From NCBI RefSeq assembly GCF_014083985.1, contig NZ_CP046907.1, positions 3,758,501 to 3,822,500 of the forward strand: a stretch of DNA of 64,000 nt, given 5' to 3'. The notes beneath the pieces were generated by a model. That model saw only the letters and a program-made list of their open reading frames with translations. It was not told the origin of the DNA and ran no database searches. The position numbers and the translations under genes are program-made. Positions 8,719 through 19,983 of this stretch are shown piece by piece; within the stretch, counting starts at the first letter, position 1; the number at the start of each line of letters is the position of its first letter. The DNA is from Streptomyces sp. SCUT-3 (GTDB lineage: Bacteria > Actinomycetota > Actinomycetes > Streptomycetales > Streptomycetaceae).

Positions 8719-9285
8719 GTGGTTCGCGGGGCGTACGCGCTGAGCCGGGTGGCGGTACTGGTGAGGACCTCGGGCACGTGGCTGTGGTGGACGGGGCTGG
8801 CGGCCGCCGCGGCCGGCGCGGCGGTGCCCGGCCTGACGGGGCGCCGGATCGGGCTGTTCGCGGGGCTGGCCCTGTTCGTGGTGGGTGCGGCCGTCTCCTT
8901 CCTCGTGCGGCAGGGCCGCTACCGGAGGCTGGCGGAGGAGGCGGTGAAGGTGCCGAAGGCGCCGGGCGCCGTCGTCCTGCAGGACCGCGCGGTCACCGCG
9001 CGGCTGTGGCTGCGCTCCCGGCGCCGGTGGCTGCTGCTCGCCCTCGTCGCGGCGGTCGCCTCGTCGTTCCTGGTACCGGTGGCCGCGGGGCTGCTGCTTG
9101 CCGGGCTCGGCGCCGGGCTGCGGTTCAAGGCGGCCCGCCTCGGCCGCCTGGAGAGCGAGCACGAGGTGCTGCTGTGGGTGCGCCCGGAGCAGGTGCGCCG
9201 CGGCCCGGCGGGCAAGGACGTCACCGGCTACGAGACCACCGGTGTCCGCGCCGGCGACGCCCGTCCGGGCGGCGCGAGGCGGTGA
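8719..9285 (+). CDS. Small integral membrane protein, unknown function
   Basis: This 188-residue protein starts at GTG 8719, with GGGAGG six bases upstream; an ATG at 8701 is the alternative. There are two pairs of hydrophobic segments (about residues 17-60 and 100-135), separated by a positively charged cytoplasmic loop with RQGRYRRLAEEAVKVPKAPG. The C-terminal tail is hydrophilic (ESEHEVLLWVRPEQVRRGPAGKD). No known catalytic motif was seen. It is a conserved actinomycete hypothetical by appearance, convergent with the ZIP transporter gene. Confidence 0.6.
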   Translation: MVRGAYALSRVAVLVRTSGTWLWWTGLAAAAAGAAVPGLTGRRIGLFAGLALFVVGAAVSFLVRQGRYRRLAEEAVKVPKAPGAVVLQDRAVTARLWLRSRRRWLLLALVAAVASSFLVPVAAGLLLAGLGAGLRFKAARLGRLESEHEVLLWVRPEQVRRGPAGKDVTGYETTGVRAGDARPGGARR

Positions 9286-9289
9286 GCGG

Positions 9290-9319
9290 TCCCGCCCGCG
9301 CCGCCCGGCCCGGGCGGGA
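9290..9319. terminator. Convergent-gene hairpin
   Basis: Arms TCCCGCCCG (9290-9298) and CGGGCGGGA (9311-9319) are perfect complements, with a 12-base loop. They lie between the ends of the membrane-protein gene and the ZIP transporter gene. Probably a bidirectional terminator. Confidence 0.5.
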
Positions 9320-9358
9320 GCCCCTGCCGCCGCCCCGCTCGCCCTGCTCGTCCCGCTC

Positions 9359-10120
9359 TCAGGCGTGGGAGAGGGCGAAGGAGGTCAGGAACCCGGCGAC
9401 GGTGATCAGGCCCATTGCCAGGTGGGTGTCCTCGAAGGCCTCGGGAATCATGGTGTCGGCGATCATGGCCAGGATCGCGCCCGCGGCGACGGCGGTCACC
9501 GCGGCGACCACGCTGTCGGGGAACCCGCCGACGACGGTGTAGCCGAGGACGGCCGAGACCGTGCTCGCCGCCGCGATGGCCCCCCACACCCCGAAGACGT
9601 AGCCCGCACTGCGGCCGGAGTTGCGCATGCCGGCCGAACTGGACAGCCCCTCGGGCACGTTGCTGATGAAGACGGCGGCCACGGTGACCGTGCTGACGGC
9701 CCCGCCGTCCAGCAGGCTCACCCCGATGACCGCCGACTCGGGAACACCGTCGAGCAGCGCCCCCAGGGCCAGGGCCAGGCCGGACCCGGCCTTCTGCGAC
9801 TCCGAGGGCTGGCGCCGCTCGTCCATGTGCCCGGAGCGCTTGCGGTGCCGCGCCCCGCGCCGCGACAGGGCGATGTTGCCCACCGTGTAGGCGAGCGCGC
9901 CCACGACCGTGCCGACAACCGCCGGCAGCATCCCGGCCTGTCTGTACGCCTCGCCGACCAGTTCGAAGGAGACCGCGGAGAGCAGCACCCCGGCGCCGAA
10001 GGCCATCACCGAGGCGATCAGCAGCCGGGGGACGCGCAGGAAGTAGCCGAGCCCCGCGCCGATCAGCAGCGCGGAGCCGGCCACCAGGCCCCAGAGCCCC
10101 GCCTGCACCGTTTCGCCCAC
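9359..10120 (-). CDS. ZIP-family divalent metal transporter
   Basis: A 253-residue inner-membrane transporter with about eight hydrophobic segments and a His/Arg-rich cytoplasmic loop in the middle (RRGARHRKRSGHMDERRQ). The paired metal-site helices are GALLDGVPESAVIG and VFISNVPEGLSSS. They match the ZIP HNFPEG-type motifs in spacing, but Asp replaces the first His. Zn2+, Fe2+ or Mn2+ uptake is the family role. GTG starts at 10120, 10108 and 10165 are all possible and none has a strong ribosome site. I chose the one just before the first membrane helix. Confidence 0.8.
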   Translation of the reverse strand: MGETVQAGLWGLVAGSALLIGAGLGYFLRVPRLLIASVMAFGAGVLLSAVSFELVGEAYRQAGMLPAVVGTVVGALAYTVGNIALSRRGARHRKRSGHMDERRQPSESQKAGSGLALALGALLDGVPESAVIGVSLLDGGAVSTVTVAAVFISNVPEGLSSSAGMRNSGRSAGYVFGVWGAIAAASTVSAVLGYTVVGGFPDSVVAAVTAVAAGAILAMIADTMIPEAFEDTHLAMGLITVAGFLTSFALSHA

Positions 10121-10195
10121 GGGGCCCCGGCTACCCGGTGCGCCGCGCTGTATTCCCCGGGTCACGGCGGCCGGTGCGCCCCTGCCGGGCCGGGT

Positions 10196-11599
10196 TCAGC
10201 CCTGCCCGGTCCGCCCGGCGCCCTCCGTACCCGCCGCGCCCCCCGCGCCCTCCGTGCGTTCGGCGTCCTCCGCGCGTTCGGCGCGGCGCAGGAACAGCCG
10301 GTTGACGCCCCACAGGGCGATGCCGACGACCAGCAGGATCCCGGCGCGGACGTAGACGTCGGCGGAGCGCTCGGCCAGGGGGCTGGCCAGGACCAGGCTG
10401 GTGATCGCGCCGAGGACGGGCAGCGCGGTGGGGGTGCGGAAGTGCTCGTGCCCGACCCGGTCCCGGCGCAGCACGAGCACCGCGACGTTGACCACCGCGA
10501 AGACGCACAGCAGCAGGAACGACGTGGTGTCGCCCAGGCCCTCGATCTCGCCGGTGGAGACCAGCGCGACGGCCAGGAGCGCGGTGAAGACGATGCCGGC
10601 CACCGGCGTGCGGCGGTGGGGCAGCACCTTGCCCATGGCCTTGGGCAGGACGCGCTCGTTGGCCATCCCGTACACCAGGCGGGAGGCCATCATCATGTTG
10701 ATCAGGGCCGAGTTGGTGACCGCGAACAGGGCGATGAGCGCGAACAGCGCGGGCGGGAAGACGGCCCCCGCGGCCTTGACGACCTCCAGCAGCGGGCCGG
10801 ATGAGGCGGCCAGCGTCTCGTGGTCCACCAGGAGCGAGGAGACCACCGCGACGAGGACGTAGACGGTGCCGGTCAGGGCCACGCCGAGGAAGATCGCCCG
10901 GGGGAAGGTGCGGTGCGGGTCCTCGGTCTCCTCCGCCATGTTGACCGAGTCCTCGAAGCCGACGAAGGCGAAGAACGCCAGGGCGGTGGCGCCCAGCACG
11001 CCGGACAGGGCTGCCGTGCCGGTGCCCGAGGCCTGGAAGTCGGTGAGCCGGGACGGATCGCCCTCGCCGTGCAGGACCGCCCACGCGCCGAAGCCGAGGA
11101 CGACGAGCAGGCCGGTCAGCTCGACCAGGGTGAGCACGACGTTGGCCTTCACCGACTCCGAGACGCCGCGCAGGTTGAGCGCCGCCAGGGCGAGGACGAA
11201 CACGATCGCGACCAGGGTCGGCGGGAGGCTGACGAACTCGGCGAGGTAGTCGCCGGAGAAGGCCCGGGCTGCGGCGCTCGCGGACGACAGCCCGGAGCTC
11301 ATCACCATGAAGGCCACGATGAAGGTCAGGAACGGGACCTTGAACGCCTTCTGGGTGTAGAGCGCGGCGCCCGCCGCCCGCGGGTACTTGCCGACCAGTT
11401 CGACGTAGCTGGCGGCGGTGAGGATCGCGACGAGGAAGCCGATCAGGAACGGCAGCCACAGGGCGCCGCCGACCTTTCCGGCGACCTTGCCGGTGGTGGC
11501 GTAGATGCCGGTTCCCAGGATGTCGCCGACCACGAAGAGGACGAGGAGCTTGGGCCCGATGACCCGCTTGAGCGGGGTCTGCACGACGGAGGAGGTCAT
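10196..11599 (-). CDS. APC-superfamily amino-acid permease
   Basis: This 467-residue protein has about twelve transmembrane helices. The family hallmark GDILGTGIYATTGKVAG in helix 1 is the unwound substrate-binding glycine segment. EAxD-type loop sequence GFEDSVNMAEETEDPHRTFPRAI and the helix-8 NSALINMMMASRLVYGMA region fit amino acid/polyamine:cation symporters. The start is ATG 11599 (MTSSVVQTPLKRVIGPKLL). The C-terminus is a charged Ala/Glu/Arg/Gly tail. It is divergent from hutU, so histidine or urocanate uptake is conceivable, but the substrate is not readable from the sequence. Confidence 0.85.
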   Translation of the reverse strand: MTSSVVQTPLKRVIGPKLLVLFVVGDILGTGIYATTGKVAGKVGGALWLPFLIGFLVAILTAASYVELVGKYPRAAGAALYTQKAFKVPFLTFIVAFMVMSSGLSSASAAARAFSGDYLAEFVSLPPTLVAIVFVLALAALNLRGVSESVKANVVLTLVELTGLLVVLGFGAWAVLHGEGDPSRLTDFQASGTGTAALSGVLGATALAFFAFVGFEDSVNMAEETEDPHRTFPRAIFLGVALTGTVYVLVAVVSSLLVDHETLAASSGPLLEVVKAAGAVFPPALFALIALFAVTNSALINMMMASRLVYGMANERVLPKAMGKVLPHRRTPVAGIVFTALLAVALVSTGEIEGLGDTTSFLLLCVFAVVNVAVLVLRRDRVGHEHFRTPTALPVLGAITSLVLASPLAERSADVYVRAGILLVVGIALWGVNRLFLRRAERAEDAERTEGAGGAAGTEGAGRTGQG

Positions 11600-11718
11600 G
11601 AGGGACGTGTATATCCCACCGGTGCGCCCCGGAAGGGCCGGACGGCGCCGGGCGGCGCCGGGGCAGCACGGGGACGGCACCGGGCGGCACCGGGACGGTA
11701 CCGGGCGGCCACGCCGTG

Positions 11719-11753
11719 TTGACTGACCTTATTCACAAAGGGAGTATGTGAAT
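11719..11753 (+). promoter_or_regulatory. hutU promoter with embedded operator ATTCAC-N11-GTGAAT
   Basis: TTGACT (11719-11724), a 17-base spacer and GAGTAT (11742-11747) form a sigma-70-like promoter. A perfect inverted repeat, ATTCAC (11731-11736) and GTGAAT (11748-11753), straddles the -10 element, as expected for a repressor site. A start point near 11754 leaves a 37-base leader before ATG 11791. Confidence 0.55.
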
Positions 11754-11790
11754 GGATACTTCCATCCGGTCGAGCGAGAGGCAGCCTGCG

Positions 11791-13499
<1,709 letters not shown>

Positions 13500-13503
<4 letters not shown>

Positions 13504-14822
13504 CCGCCGCCCCCCGCACCCCGGCCTCCTCGCAGGCCCCCGGGGCCGCCGCGGGCGCCGCCGCCGGGGCCGCCGCGGCCCCCGGGGGCGGCACGTGCGG
13601 CGCGGACAGCTTCCTCGCCATGTGGCGGGACCTGCTGCCGGTCGGCCGGCACGCCCCCTCCGGCGGCTACCGCCGCCACGCCTGGACGCAGGCCGACGCC
13701 GAGTGCCGGGCCTGGTTCGCCGAACAGGCCCGCGCCCGCGGCCTGGCGTACGAGACCGACCGCAACGGCAACCAGTGGGCCTGGCTCGGCGACCCGGAGG
13801 CGGGCGACGCGGTCGTCACCGGCTCCCACCTGGACTCCGTGCCCGACGGCGGCGCCTTCGACGGCCCCCTCGGCGTCGTCTCCTCCTTCGCGGCCCTCGA
13901 CGAGCTGCGGGCCCGCGGCGCCCGCCCGCACCGCCCCCTGGCCGTCGCCAACTTCGGCGACGAGGAGGGCGCCCGCTTCGGACTCGCCTGCGTCGGCTCC
14001 CGCCTGACGGCCGGGGCGCTGACCCGCGAGCAGGCGCACGCCCTGCGCGACGCCGACGGCACCGGCTGGGCCCGGGCGGCGGAACGCGCGGGCCACGACC
14101 CGGACGCCGTCGGCCCCGACCCCGAACGGCTCGCCCGCATCGGCGCGTTCGTCGAACTGCACGTCGAACAGGGCCGCGCCCTGGACCTGCTGGACGCGCC
14201 CGTCGGCATCGCCTCGGCGATCTGGCCGCACGGCCGCTGGCGGTTCGACTTCCACGGCGAGGCCAACCACGCCGGCACCACCCGGCCCGCCGACCGCCGC
14301 GACCCGATGACGACCTACGCCGCGACCGTCCTGGCCGCCCGCGCCCTGACCGGCACCACCGGGGGACTGGCCACCTTCGGCAAGGTCGCCGTCGAACCCA
14401 ACGGCGTCAACGCCATCCCCTCCCTGGTACGCGGCTGGCTCGACGGCCGCGCCGCCGACGAGGAAACCCTGGCCGCCCTGGTGGAGGGCGTCGGGCGCGC
14501 CGCCGCCGAGCACGCCGCGCGCGAGGGCGTGCGGGTGGACGTCACCCGCGAGTCCTTCACCCCGGTCGTGGAGTTCCGCCACGACCTGCGCGACCGGATC
14601 GCCGAGCTGCTCGACCCGGAGCGGCCCCGGTCCGTCCCCGTCCTGCCCACCGGCGCCGGCCACGACGCCGGCATCCTGTCCGCGGCGGTCCCCACCGCCA
14701 TGCTGTTCGTGCGCAACCCCACCGGGGTCTCCCACTCCCCGGCCGAGACCGCAGCCGAGGACGACTGCCTCGCCGGGGTGGGCGCGCTCGCCGACGTACT
14801 GGAGGGCCTGGCATGCCGCTGA
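13500..14822 (+). CDS. M20-family amidohydrolase (allantoate amidohydrolase type), in hut operon
   Basis: A 440-residue binuclear metal hydrolase. Metal ligands are visible in order: [15 protein letters not shown] (His and bridging Asp), [11 protein letters not shown] (Glu pair), VELHVEQG (His) and GVSHSPAE (His). The sequence family is that of allantoate amidohydrolase/N-carbamoyl-amino-acid hydrolase. Its position between hutU and hutF, with 4- and 10-base overlaps, argues for a role in histidine breakdown, most likely hydrolysis of N-formylglutamate, for which no hutG is present here. The first 30 residues are Ala/Gly/Pro-rich and variable. GTG 13500 overlaps the hutU stop. Confidence 0.85.
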
Positions 14823-16246
14823 CCGACCCGCCCCCGGGGCCCGGGGAACCCTCCCGGGCCCCCTCCGGGAGCACCCCGGCGGGCCTGCTGTGGCTGGAGC
14901 ACGCCTGGCTGGGCGAGGCGGTCGAGGACGGCGTGCTGGTGGAGACCGGCGGCGGCCGGATCACCGCCGTCCGCACCGGCGTGCCCGCACCGCCCCCCGG
15001 AGCGGAGGCGCTGCGCGGCCTGACCCTGCCGGGCCTGGCCAACGCCCACAGCCACGCCTTCCACCGCGCCCTGCGCGGCACCACCCAGGCCGGCCGCGGC
15101 AGCTTCTGGACCTGGCGCGAGGTGATGTACGAGGTCGCCGACGCCCTCACCCCCGACACCTACTTCGAGCTCGCCAGGGCCGCCTACGCCGAGATGGCAC
15201 TGGCCGGCATCACCTGTGTGGGCGAGTTCCACTACCTTCACCACAACCCCGGCGGAACCCCCTACGACGACCCCAACGCCATGGGCCGGGCGCTGGTCGC
15301 AGCCGCTGCCGAGGCCGGGATCCGCATCACCCTCCTGGACACCGCCTACCTCTCCTCCGGCTTCGGCGCCCCGCCCGCGGGGCCCCAGCGGCGCTTCAGC
15401 GACGGAACCGCCGACGCCTGGGCCGAACGGGTGAGCGCGATGGCGGACGCGGGCCCGCCGGGACCGGCCGCAGCCGGGGGGCCGGAGCACGCCCGCACCG
15501 GCGCGGCGATCCACTCCGTGCGCGCCGTCCCGGCCGGGCAGCTGACCGTGGTCGCGGACTGGGCCGCCGACCGGGACGCCCCGCTGCACGTGCACCTGTC
15601 CGAGCAGACCGCCGAGAACGACGCCTGCCTGGCCGCCCACGGGGTCACCCCCACCCGCCTGCTCGCCGACCGCGGCGCGCTGGGCCCGCGCACCACCGCC
15701 GTGCACGCCACCCACCTGACCGACGACGACGTCCGGCTGCTCGGCGCCTCCGGCACCGGGGTGTGCATGTGCCCCACCACCGAGCGCGACCTCGCCGACG
15801 GCATCGGCCCGGCACCCCGCCTCTCGGCCGCGGGCTGCCCGCTGAGCCTGGGCAGTGACAGCCACGCCGTCGTCGACCCCTTCGAGGAGGCGCGGGCGAT
15901 GGAGATGGACGAGCGGCTGCGCACCCGCACCCGGGGCCACTGGACGGCGGCCCGCCTGCTGCGCGCCGCCACCGAGGACGGCCACGCCGCCCTCGGCCGC
16001 CCCGACGCCGGACGGATCGCGCCCGGCGCCCCGGCCGACCTGACCACGGTCGCCCTGGACACCGTCCGCACCGCCGGCCCGCCGCCGCGACTCGGCGCCC
16101 AGACGGCCGTCTTCGCCGCCACCGCCGCCGACGTGCGGCACGTGACGGTCGGCGGCCGCGCCGTCGTCCGCGACGGCGTCCACCTGCTGGTCCCCGACGT
16201 CCCCGCCGCCCTCGCCCGGGCGATCGCCGCAGTCCGCCCGGACTGA
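14813..16246 (+). CDS. hutF: Formimidoylglutamate deiminase
   Basis: A 477-residue amidohydrolase-superfamily enzyme converting N-formimidoyl-L-glutamate to N-formyl-L-glutamate and ammonia. Zinc ligands are visible: HSH in [16 protein letters not shown], His in HVHLSEQ, His in AVHATHLT and Asp in [11 protein letters not shown]. The [18 protein letters not shown] motif is typical of HutF. The start is ATG 14813, inside the end of the previous gene (10-base overlap), indicating translational coupling. Its presence shows the organism uses the formylglutamate branch rather than direct HutG-type formimidoyl hydrolysis. Confidence 0.92.
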   Translation: MPLTDPPPGPGEPSRAPSGSTPAGLLWLEHAWLGEAVEDGVLVETGGGRITAVRTGVPAPPPGAEALRGLTLPGLANAHSHAFHRALRGTTQAGRGSFWTWREVMYEVADALTPDTYFELARAAYAEMALAGITCVGEFHYLHHNPGGTPYDDPNAMGRALVAAAAEAGIRITLLDTAYLSSGFGAPPAGPQRRFSDGTADAWAERVSAMADAGPPGPAAAGGPEHARTGAAIHSVRAVPAGQLTVVADWAADRDAPLHVHLSEQTAENDACLAAHGVTPTRLLADRGALGPRTTAVHATHLTDDDVRLLGASGTGVCMCPTTERDLADGIGPAPRLSAAGCPLSLGSDSHAVVDPFEEARAMEMDERLRTRTRGHWTAARLLRAATEDGHAALGRPDAGRIAPGAPADLTTVALDTVRTAGPPPRLGAQTAVFAATAADVRHVTVGGRAVVRDGVHLLVPDVPAALARAIAAVRPD

Positions 16247-16360
16247 CCCGCCCCTCCGCCGGGCGCGGGGGCCGCCCGGCCCCCGCACCCGGCGCGTCCG
16301 GCGCGTCCGGCAGCCCCGACCGTCCAGTACCTCCCGGACCGCCCCGGCCGCCCCCGACAG

Positions 16361-16390
16361 CCCTCGACCGCTCCCGACCGCTCCCGACCG
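16361..16390 (+). repeat. Short CTCCCGACCG tandem repeats before hutI
   Basis: Two exact 10-bp units (16371-16390) and one degenerate unit (16361-16370) occupy part of the 166-base gap between hutF and hutI. The gap is otherwise C-rich and shows no promoter I can support. Confidence 0.5.
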
Positions 16391-16412
16391 CCCCGGCAGA
16401 ACCGAGGACCCC

Positions 16413-17624
16413 GTGCCCGCCGCTTCCGTCCCCGCTCCCACCGCCCCGCACAGCGCCGCCCCGGCCACCCTCGTCACCAACATCGGCAGCCTGGCCACCA
16501 ACGACCCCGCCCTCGGCGAGGGCCCGCTCGGCCTGCTCGCGGACGCCGCCGTCGTCCTCGACGGCGACCGGGTCGCCTGGGTGGGGCGGGCCGCCGACGC
16601 GCCCGCCGCCGACGCCGTCCACGACGCCGGCGGCCGCGCCGCCGTCCCCGGGTTCGTCGACTCCCACTCGCACCTGGTCTTCGCCGGCGACCGCACCGAG
16701 GAGTTCAGGGCCCGCATGTCCGGCCGCCCCTACGCGGCCGGCGGCATCCGCACCACCGTCGCCGCCACCCGGGCCGCCGGCGACGAGCAGCTGCACGCCA
16801 CCGTCGCCCGCCACACCGCCGAGGCCCTGCGCCAGGGCACCACCGTCCTGGAGACCAAGTCCGGCTACGGCCTGACCGTCGAGGACGAGGCCCGCTCACT
16901 GCGCGTCGCCGCCGCCCACACCGACGAGGTCACCTACCTCGGCGCGCACGTCGTCCCGCCCGAGTACGAGGACGACCCGGCCGGCTACGTCGACCTGGTC
17001 ACCGGGCCCATGCTGGACGCCTGCGCCCCCCACGCCCGCTGGGTGGACGTCTTCTGCGAGCGCGGGGCGTTCGACGGGGACCAGGCCCGCGCGGTGCTGA
17101 CCGCCGGCGCCGCCCGCGGCCTGGTTCCGCGCGTGCACGCCAACCAGCTGCACCACGGGCCCGGCGTGCAGCTCGCGGTCGAGCTGGAGGCCGCCTCCGC
17201 CGACCACTGCACCCACCTCACCGACGCGGACGTCGACGCCCTGGCGAACGGCCGCACGGTCGCCACGCTGCTGCCCGGCGCCGAGTTCTCCACCCGCTCG
17301 CCCTACCCCGACGCCCGGCGCCTCCTCGACGCCGGCGCCACCGTCGCGCTGTCCACCGACTGCAACCCGGGCTCGTCCTACACCAGCTCCATGGCCTTCT
17401 GCATCGCCCTCGCGGTGCGGGAGATGCGCATGACCCCGGACGAGGCGCTGTGGTCGGCCACCGCGGGCGGCGCCGCGGCCCTGCGCCGCACCGACGTCGG
17501 ACGGATCACCCCCGGCGCCCGCGCCGACCTGGTGCTCCTGGACGCCCCCTCGCACGTGCACCTCGCCTACCGGCCGGGCGTGCCGCTCGTCCACGGGGTG
17601 TGGAGGGCCGGCCGCCCCGTCTGA
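16413..17624 (+). CDS. hutI: Imidazolonepropionase
   Basis: This 403-residue zinc/iron amidohydrolase opens 4-imidazolone-5-propionate to N-formimidoylglutamate. Ligand motifs: [12 protein letters not shown] (HxH), [20 protein letters not shown] and [10 protein letters not shown] (catalytic Asp). LETKSGYGL is the substrate-binding block typical of HutI. The start is GTG 16413, with GAGGA upstream. It is separated from hutF by 166 bases but in the same direction. A strong bidirectional hairpin follows. Confidence 0.94.
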   Translation: MPAASVPAPTAPHSAAPATLVTNIGSLATNDPALGEGPLGLLADAAVVLDGDRVAWVGRAADAPAADAVHDAGGRAAVPGFVDSHSHLVFAGDRTEEFRARMSGRPYAAGGIRTTVAATRAAGDEQLHATVARHTAEALRQGTTVLETKSGYGLTVEDEARSLRVAAAHTDEVTYLGAHVVPPEYEDDPAGYVDLVTGPMLDACAPHARWVDVFCERGAFDGDQARAVLTAGAARGLVPRVHANQLHHGPGVQLAVELEAASADHCTHLTDADVDALANGRTVATLLPGAEFSTRSPYPDARRLLDAGATVALSTDCNPGSSYTSSMAFCIALAVREMRMTPDEALWSATAGGAAALRRTDVGRITPGARADLVLLDAPSHVHLAYRPGVPLVHGVWRAGRPV

Positions 17625-17646
17625 CCCGCCCGGCGGGCGGAAAAGA

Positions 17647-17680
17647 GCCCGGCCCCCGGATCAGGGTCCGGGGGCCGGGC
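17647..17680. terminator. Bidirectional terminator between hutI and the sigma factor gene
   Basis: Perfect 14-bp arms (GCCCGGCCCCCGGA at 17647-17660 and complement at 17667-17680) with a 6-base loop lie in the 93-base gap between two convergent genes. Confidence 0.8.
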
Positions 17681-17717
17681 GGTGCGGCACGGTGTGCGCT
17701 GAGGCGGGGCGGGGAGG

Positions 17718-18608
17718 TCACTCCTCGACCAGCAGCCCCTTGCGCAGCTTGGCGAGGGTGCGGGAGAGCAGGCGGGAGACGTGCATCTGGGAGATGCCCA
17801 GCTCCTCGCCGATCTCCGACTGGGTCATGTTGCCGACGAACCGCAGCGACAGGATCTGCCGGTCGCGCGGCCCCAGCTCGGCGATGAGCGGCTTGAGGGA
17901 CTCGATGTACTCGATGCCCTCCAGCCCGTGGTCCTCGTAGCCGATGCGGTCGGCCAGCGCGCCCTCGGAGTCGTCCTCCTCGGGCTGGGCGTCCAGCGAG
18001 CTGGCCGTGTAGGCGTTGCTGGCGGCCATGCCCTCGACGACCTCGTCCTGCCCGATGCCCAGGCGCTCGGCCAGCTCGGCCACGGTCGGGGAGCGGTCCA
18101 GCTGCTGCGCCAGCTCGTCACCGGCCTTGGCCAGGTCCAGCCGCAGCTCCTGCAGCCGGCGCGGCACGCGGACCGACCAGCTGGTGTCGCGGAAGAAGCG
18201 CTTGATCTCGCCCACGATGGTGGGCATCGCGAACGTGGGGAACTCCACGCCCCGGTCCATCTCGAACCGGTCGATCGCCTTGATCAGCCCGATGGTGCCG
18301 ACCTGGACGATGTCCTCCATCGGCTCGCTGCGGGAACGGAAACGGGAAGCGGCGAACTTCACCAGTGCGAGGTTGAGCTCGACCAGGGTGTTGCGCACGT
18401 ACGAGTACTCGTGCGTCCCTTCCTCGAGCGTCTCCAGACGCCGGAAGAGCGTCTTCGACAGCGCCCTCGCGTCCAGCGGCCCCACCTCGTCGTACGGGGG
18501 GATCTCGGGGAGGTCCAGCCCTTCGAGATCCGGTGTGTGCTGGGTGGCGGGGTCCGTCGACGACACCGCCTGTTCTGTACGGCGCGTTTCGTCGAGCTGG
18601 GGTGCCAT
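17718..18608 (-). CDS. RNA polymerase sigma factor, SigB/SigF family
   Basis: This 296-residue group-3 sigma factor starts at ATG 18608, with GGAGGA upstream. Region 2 is seen as EDIVQVGTIGLIKAIDRFEMDRG and EFPTFAMPTIVGEIKRFFRD. Region 3 contains VPRRLQELRLDLAKAGDEL, and region 4.2 is the helix-turn-helix TQSEIGEELGISQMHVSRLLSR. The N-terminal 50 residues are acidic and variable. Across a divergent region lie an anti-anti-sigma factor and an anti-sigma ATPase, so partner switching probably controls it. In S. coelicolor I recall sigI in such a setting beside hut and pur genes; this was not checked. Confidence 0.9.
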   Translation of the reverse strand: MAPQLDETRRTEQAVSSTDPATQHTPDLEGLDLPEIPPYDEVGPLDARALSKTLFRRLETLEEGTHEYSYVRNTLVELNLALVKFAASRFRSRSEPMEDIVQVGTIGLIKAIDRFEMDRGVEFPTFAMPTIVGEIKRFFRDTSWSVRVPRRLQELRLDLAKAGDELAQQLDRSPTVAELAERLGIGQDEVVEGMAASNAYTASSLDAQPEEDDSEGALADRIGYEDHGLEGIEYIESLKPLIAELGPRDRQILSLRFVGNMTQSEIGEELGISQMHVSRLLSRTLAKLRKGLLVEE

Positions 18609-18899
18609 GTTCTCCTCCCTCGGTTCCGGCAATAAGGCTGCCGTTGCCTGCGTACCTGATGTTTTTTGCGGCGCCTCCTGGCCGGCATTCGGGTTTGTGC
18701 GTTGTTCAACCCCTACCCCTTCCGTACTCCGCCCCGCAAGTTCGAACAGTGCGGTTCCGGCGGCCCCGGGGACGGAAACGAAACGGGGAAAGATCGAGAA
18801 GCAGGGCCGGGAAAAAGACGGTAAGGGGGGTTGACTACCGGTCGGGGGTGCACAGGGCGTATCGTTCGAGCGCGCAGTGGCACCGGACCAGGAGGGCGC

Positions 18900-19271
18900 A
18901 TGGAACACGGGATCGCCGGTACGACCGGTCGCGACCGGCTGCACGTCGCGGTGCGGCGGCAGGCGGAGGCTGCCGTGGTCACGCCGGCCGGCGAGCTCGA
19001 CCACCACACGGCCGACCTGCTGCGGGCACCGCTGGAGGACTGCGTCGAGGCGGGCTGCACCAAGCTCGTCGTCGACTGCTCGAGGCTGGACTTCTGCGAC
19101 TCGACCGGCCTGAACGTCCTGCTCGGCGCCCGGCTGAAGTACGAGTCCGCGGGCGGCGCCGTCCACCTCGCCGGCATGCAGCCGGCGGTGGCCCGGGTCT
19201 TCGAGATCACCGGCGCCGAAGCAGTCTTCTCCATCCATGACACAGTCGACGAGGCCCTGTCCGGCAAGTAG
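18900..19271 (+). CDS. STAS-domain anti-anti-sigma factor
   Basis: This 123-residue single STAS domain starts at ATG 18900, with AGGAGG upstream. The phosphorylatable serine is in LDFCDSTGLNVLLGA (DSTG), as in SpoIIAA/RsbV. In its dephosphorylated form it binds the anti-sigma kinase and frees the sigma factor. It is transcribed divergently from the sigma gene and 105 bases before the kinase gene, so the three form a local partner-switching module. Confidence 0.9.
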   Translation: MEHGIAGTTGRDRLHVAVRRQAEAAVVTPAGELDHHTADLLRAPLEDCVEAGCTKLVVDCSRLDFCDSTGLNVLLGARLKYESAGGAVHLAGMQPAVARVFEITGAEAVFSIHDTVDEALSGK

Positions 19272-19376
19272 GGCGGATCCCTCGCACTGCACGTGCGGAA
19301 GAGAGGTGGTGTTCCTCTCGTCCCGCAGGGCAGGAGACCCCTCGAAACCGTCGGAGATCGGTGAGGTGAAGCGCTG

Positions 19377-19853
19377 ATGAGCACCACCCGGCCCTTCGTG
19401 CCGGACGACCGCGGCCCCGGCGCGGGCGACGCGGCCGTCGCCCCGGCCGGCCAGGTGCGCAGGCTGCTGCTCGCCGGGGCCAGCGGGATCGTTCCGCTGG
19501 CCCGTGACTTCACGAGGCAGGCCCTGCACGACTGGGGCTGGATGCCCGCCGCGACCCCGGAGCACCGGGCCGCGGCCGAGGACGTCCTGCTCGTCGTCTC
19601 GGAGCTCGTCACCAACGCGTGCCTGCACGCCGGTGGACCACAGGAGTTGAGGCTGCGTTGCGGGGACTCCTCGCTGCGCATGGAGATCTCCGACAACGGC
19701 GCCGGCACCCCGGCCCCGCGCAGCCCGCACCAGGCGGGCCGTCCGGGGGGCCACGGCATGTTCATCGTGCAGAGGCTGTGCCGCGACTGGGGCGTGGCCC
19801 CCAATCCCGACGGCCGCGGCAAGACCGTCTGGGCAGAACTGACCGCCCCGTAG
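19377..19853 (+). CDS. Anti-sigma factor / serine kinase (GHKL ATPase)
   Basis: A 158-residue HATPase_c protein of the SpoIIAB/RsbW type. The N-box is EDVLLVVSELVTNACLHAGG, the G1 box is SDNGAG, and the G2 segment is GGHGMFIVQRLC. Such proteins hold the sigma factor inactive or phosphorylate the STAS serine. The start is ATG 19377, with GAGGTGA about nine bases upstream. The stop codon TAG (19851-19853) is embedded in an intrinsic terminator hairpin. Confidence 0.88.
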   Translation: MSTTRPFVPDDRGPGAGDAAVAPAGQVRRLLLAGASGIVPLARDFTRQALHDWGWMPAATPEHRAAAEDVLLVVSELVTNACLHAGGPQELRLRCGDSSLRMEISDNGAGTPAPRSPHQAGRPGGHGMFIVQRLCRDWGVAPNPDGRGKTVWAELTAP

Positions 19854-19866
19854 GGCGGTTCTTTTA
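19842..19866 (+). terminator. Terminator overlapping the anti-sigma stop codon
   Basis: ACCGCCC (19842-19848), loop CGTA, GGGCGGT (19853-19859), then TCTTTTA. The stem includes the last sense codons and the stop, and is followed by a T-rich tract, so it is a textbook intrinsic terminator. Confidence 0.8.
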
Positions 19867-19936
19867 CGGGCGTCCGGCGGCGTTCCGGCGGGTTCCCGCC
19901 CGCCGTGCCGACGGGGCGTCACCGCCGTACCGGAAC

Positions 19937-19976
19937 ACGCAGGGCGTCGGAGCGTCACCGCTCCGACGCCCTGCGT
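19937..19976. terminator. Second hairpin, 18-bp perfect arms
   Basis: Arms at 19937-19954 and 19959-19976 are exact complements around the loop TCAC. It lies between the convergent anti-sigma and POT-transporter genes and probably acts in both directions. Confidence 0.75.
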
Positions 19977-19983
19977 GCGCGCC

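Noticed and set aside
3848-9542. Very long overlapping open frames on both strands, for example uninterrupted frames of more than 500 codons across the cystathionine beta-synthase and acyl-CoA synthetase genes
   Set aside because: They are Arg/Pro/Gly-rich with no domain, no ribosome site and the wrong third-position G/C pattern. In GC-rich DNA stop codons are rare in shadow frames. The genes named are the only frames with family motifs.
16361-16396. CRISPR-like array in short repeats before hutI, and similar short repeats at 101, 5945, 23867, 34141 and 35204
   Set aside because: Units are directly adjacent with no unique spacers of constant size and no cas genes nearby, so they are plain tandem repeats.
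18609-18899. SigB-type autoregulated promoter (GGGTA-like -10) in the gap between the sigma and anti-anti-sigma genes
   Set aside because: A GGGTA is present on the minus strand near 18,713, but no -35 of the right kind lies at the right distance, so it was not annotated.
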